The notes below the pieces were generated by a model. It made no database searches. It saw nothing but the letters and a program-made list of their open reading frames with translations, and had not been told where the DNA came from. This document shows, piece after piece, positions 12,852-13,548 of a stretch of 13,548 nt of DNA (within the stretch, counting starts at the first letter, position 1; each line of letters begins with the position of its first letter). This DNA is from AC-32 sp035624425 (GTDB lineage Bacteria; Actinomycetota; Thermoleophilia; Gaiellales; Gaiellaceae), in NCBI GenBank assembly GCA_035624425.1, contig DASPRN010000022.1:1-13548 (forward strand), read 5' to 3'. Both the position numbers and the translations under genes were made by a program.

Positions 12852-12886
12852 GGACGCACGAGCAAAGCTCGAGCGTCCTGAGGACG
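12852..12886 (-). terminator. pair of overlapping hairpins between the HAD gene and acpS
   Basis: GGACGC-A-CGAGC-AAA-GCTCG-A-GCGTCC (12852-12878, shown on the plus strand) forms an 11-bp stem with one A-A mismatch and an AAA loop. CGTCC-TGA-GGACG (12874-12886) forms a second 5-bp stem sharing bases 12874-12878, so both cannot form together. They lie behind the HAD stop and before acpS. No U-tract follows on the minus strand, so this is either a weak terminator, an attenuator, or a copy of a dispersed palindromic repeat. The rest of the gap 12808-12906 holds only an 8-bp palindrome GACCGGTC (12835-12842). Confidence 0.4.
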
Positions 12887-12906
12887 GCGTCGCAAGCGCC
12901 GCCTCA

Positions 12907-13548
12907 TCAGTGGTCCTCCAGCCAGGCCGGGAGCCCGGCGATCGAGTCGATCACGCCGTCGGGCTTGACGGTCGCCTCCTCGAGCGCCTCCTCGCGGAAC
13001 TTGCCGGTGCGCACGAGGACGCTGCGCAGGCCGAACGCGGTGGCGCCGCCGATGTCGGCCTCGACGTCGTCGCCGACCATCCAGGTCTGCCCGGGCTCGT
13101 AGTCGAGCGCCTCGAGCGCGGCGGCGAAGTAGGCGGCGCTCGGCTTGCCGAGCACGGTCGCCTCCGTCTCGGCCGCGTACTCGAGCCCCGCGACGTAGGC
13201 GCCGGCGTCCAGCATCGCGCCGCGCGAGGTCTGCCACCAGCGGTTCTTGTGCAGGCAGTAGAGCTCGGCGCCCTCCTGCAGCTCGGCGAAGGCGCGCGCG
13301 AGGTTGTAGTAGCTGAAGACACGGTTGGTCTCGAAGCCTTCGTCGGCGCCGCCGAGGAGCACCGCGTCGGCTCCCTCGCCGACCAGCTCGATGCCCTCGA
13401 GGTCCTCGACGATCGCCGGCATCGTCAGGGCGAGGACGCGCTTGCCGGCCAGCGCGTGCGCGGCGGCGATCGGCGTCGTCTGCAGCTCCTCGTCCTCGAG
13501 CTCGACCCCGAACGAGCGGATCTCGGCGGCGAGCGCCTGCCGCGAGTG
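12907..13548 (-). CDS. HAD-superfamily sugar/phospho-histidine phosphatase-like hydrolase (NagD/HDHD2 type), 5' end cut by window
   Basis: Phosphatase-type hydrolase of the HAD superfamily, class IIA (NagD/LHPP/HDHD2-like); substrate unknown. The frame runs open to the right edge, so the start and motif I (DxD nucleophile) lie outside; 213 residues are visible. An ATG at 13422 lies within the conserved sequence and is not the start. Visible in window numbering: LLGGADEGF (64-72) and LHKNRWWQTSRGAMLDAGAYVAGLEYA in two parts (LHKNRWW 99-105; LDAGAYVAGLEYA 113-125), from the C2 cap. The motif III lysine Lys135 is in VLGKPSAAYF, and motif IV Asp160-Asp161 is in MVGDDVEADIGGA. The end VIDSIAGLPAWL (199-210) is typical. 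It lies 99 bp before acpS on the same strand. Confidence 0.9.
   Translation of the reverse strand, partial: HSRQALAAEIRSFGVELEDEELQTTPIAAAHALAGKRVLALTMPAIVEDLEGIELVGEGADAVLLGGADEGFETNRVFSYYNLARAFAELQEGAELYCLHKNRWWQTSRGAMLDAGAYVAGLEYAAETEATVLGKPSAAYFAAALEALDYEPGQTWMVGDDVEADIGGATAFGLRSVLVRTGKFREEALEEATVKPDGVIDSIAGLPAWLEDH

Overview
This is a very GC-rich (third codon positions nearly all G or C), gene-dense bacterial chromosome segment with 13 protein genes and almost no intergenic DNA. The codon bias, GTG/TTG starts, start codons lying 6-9 nt behind TANNNT boxes without a Shine-Dalgarno sequence (leaderless style) and the acpS-nnr-alr gene group all suggest an actinobacterium. A deep-branching Thermoleophilia-type lineage (Gaiellales/Solirubrobacterales) is my best guess, by inference only.

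Layout. Positions 2-1402 (+): the 3' part of a DHA2-type MFS exporter gene, followed by a small hypothetical gene. They converge on fabI (1423-2202, -), the enoyl-ACP reductase of fatty acid synthesis. A 43-bp divergent promoter region separates fabI from a 1156-residue secreted subtilisin-family protease with a PA insert and Ig-like C-terminus (2246-5716, +). The protease gene overlaps an SDR oxidoreductase gene (5704-6465, +). The SDR stop codon lies inside the -10 box of a MarR-type regulator gene (6475-6891, +).

Two bases after the MarR stop comes the main discovery: a 74-codon gene (6894-7115, +) of the SelW/Rdx thioredoxin-like family with an in-frame TGA exactly at the second redox position (Cys8-Pro-Thr-TGA11). 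A near-perfect hairpin lies 25 nt behind the TGA, as expected for a bacterial SECIS element. An ordinary gene caller breaks the gene at the TGA and misses it. It is best read as a selenocysteine protein co-transcribed with its MarR neighbour.

Positions 7196-13548 (-) hold one long, mostly overlapping gene string, read from the right: HAD phosphatase (5' end outside the window), acpS, nnr (NAD(P)HX repair), an ATPase_2/STAND-like AAA ATPase, alr (alanine racemase), a CCA-adding/poly(A) polymerase-type nucleotidyltransferase, and a SAM methyltransferase. The ATPase breaks the familiar acpS-nnr-alr order and appears to have its own leaderless promoter, covered by two tandem 19-bp palindromic repeats that look like operators.

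Stretches without genes are all under 100 bp: 1403-1422 (convergent hairpin), 2203-2245 (divergent promoters), 7116-7195 (convergent, one palindrome), 11033-11096 (promoter and repeats) and 12808-12906 (hairpins). No rRNA, tRNA, CRISPR array, insertion sequence or phage gene was seen.
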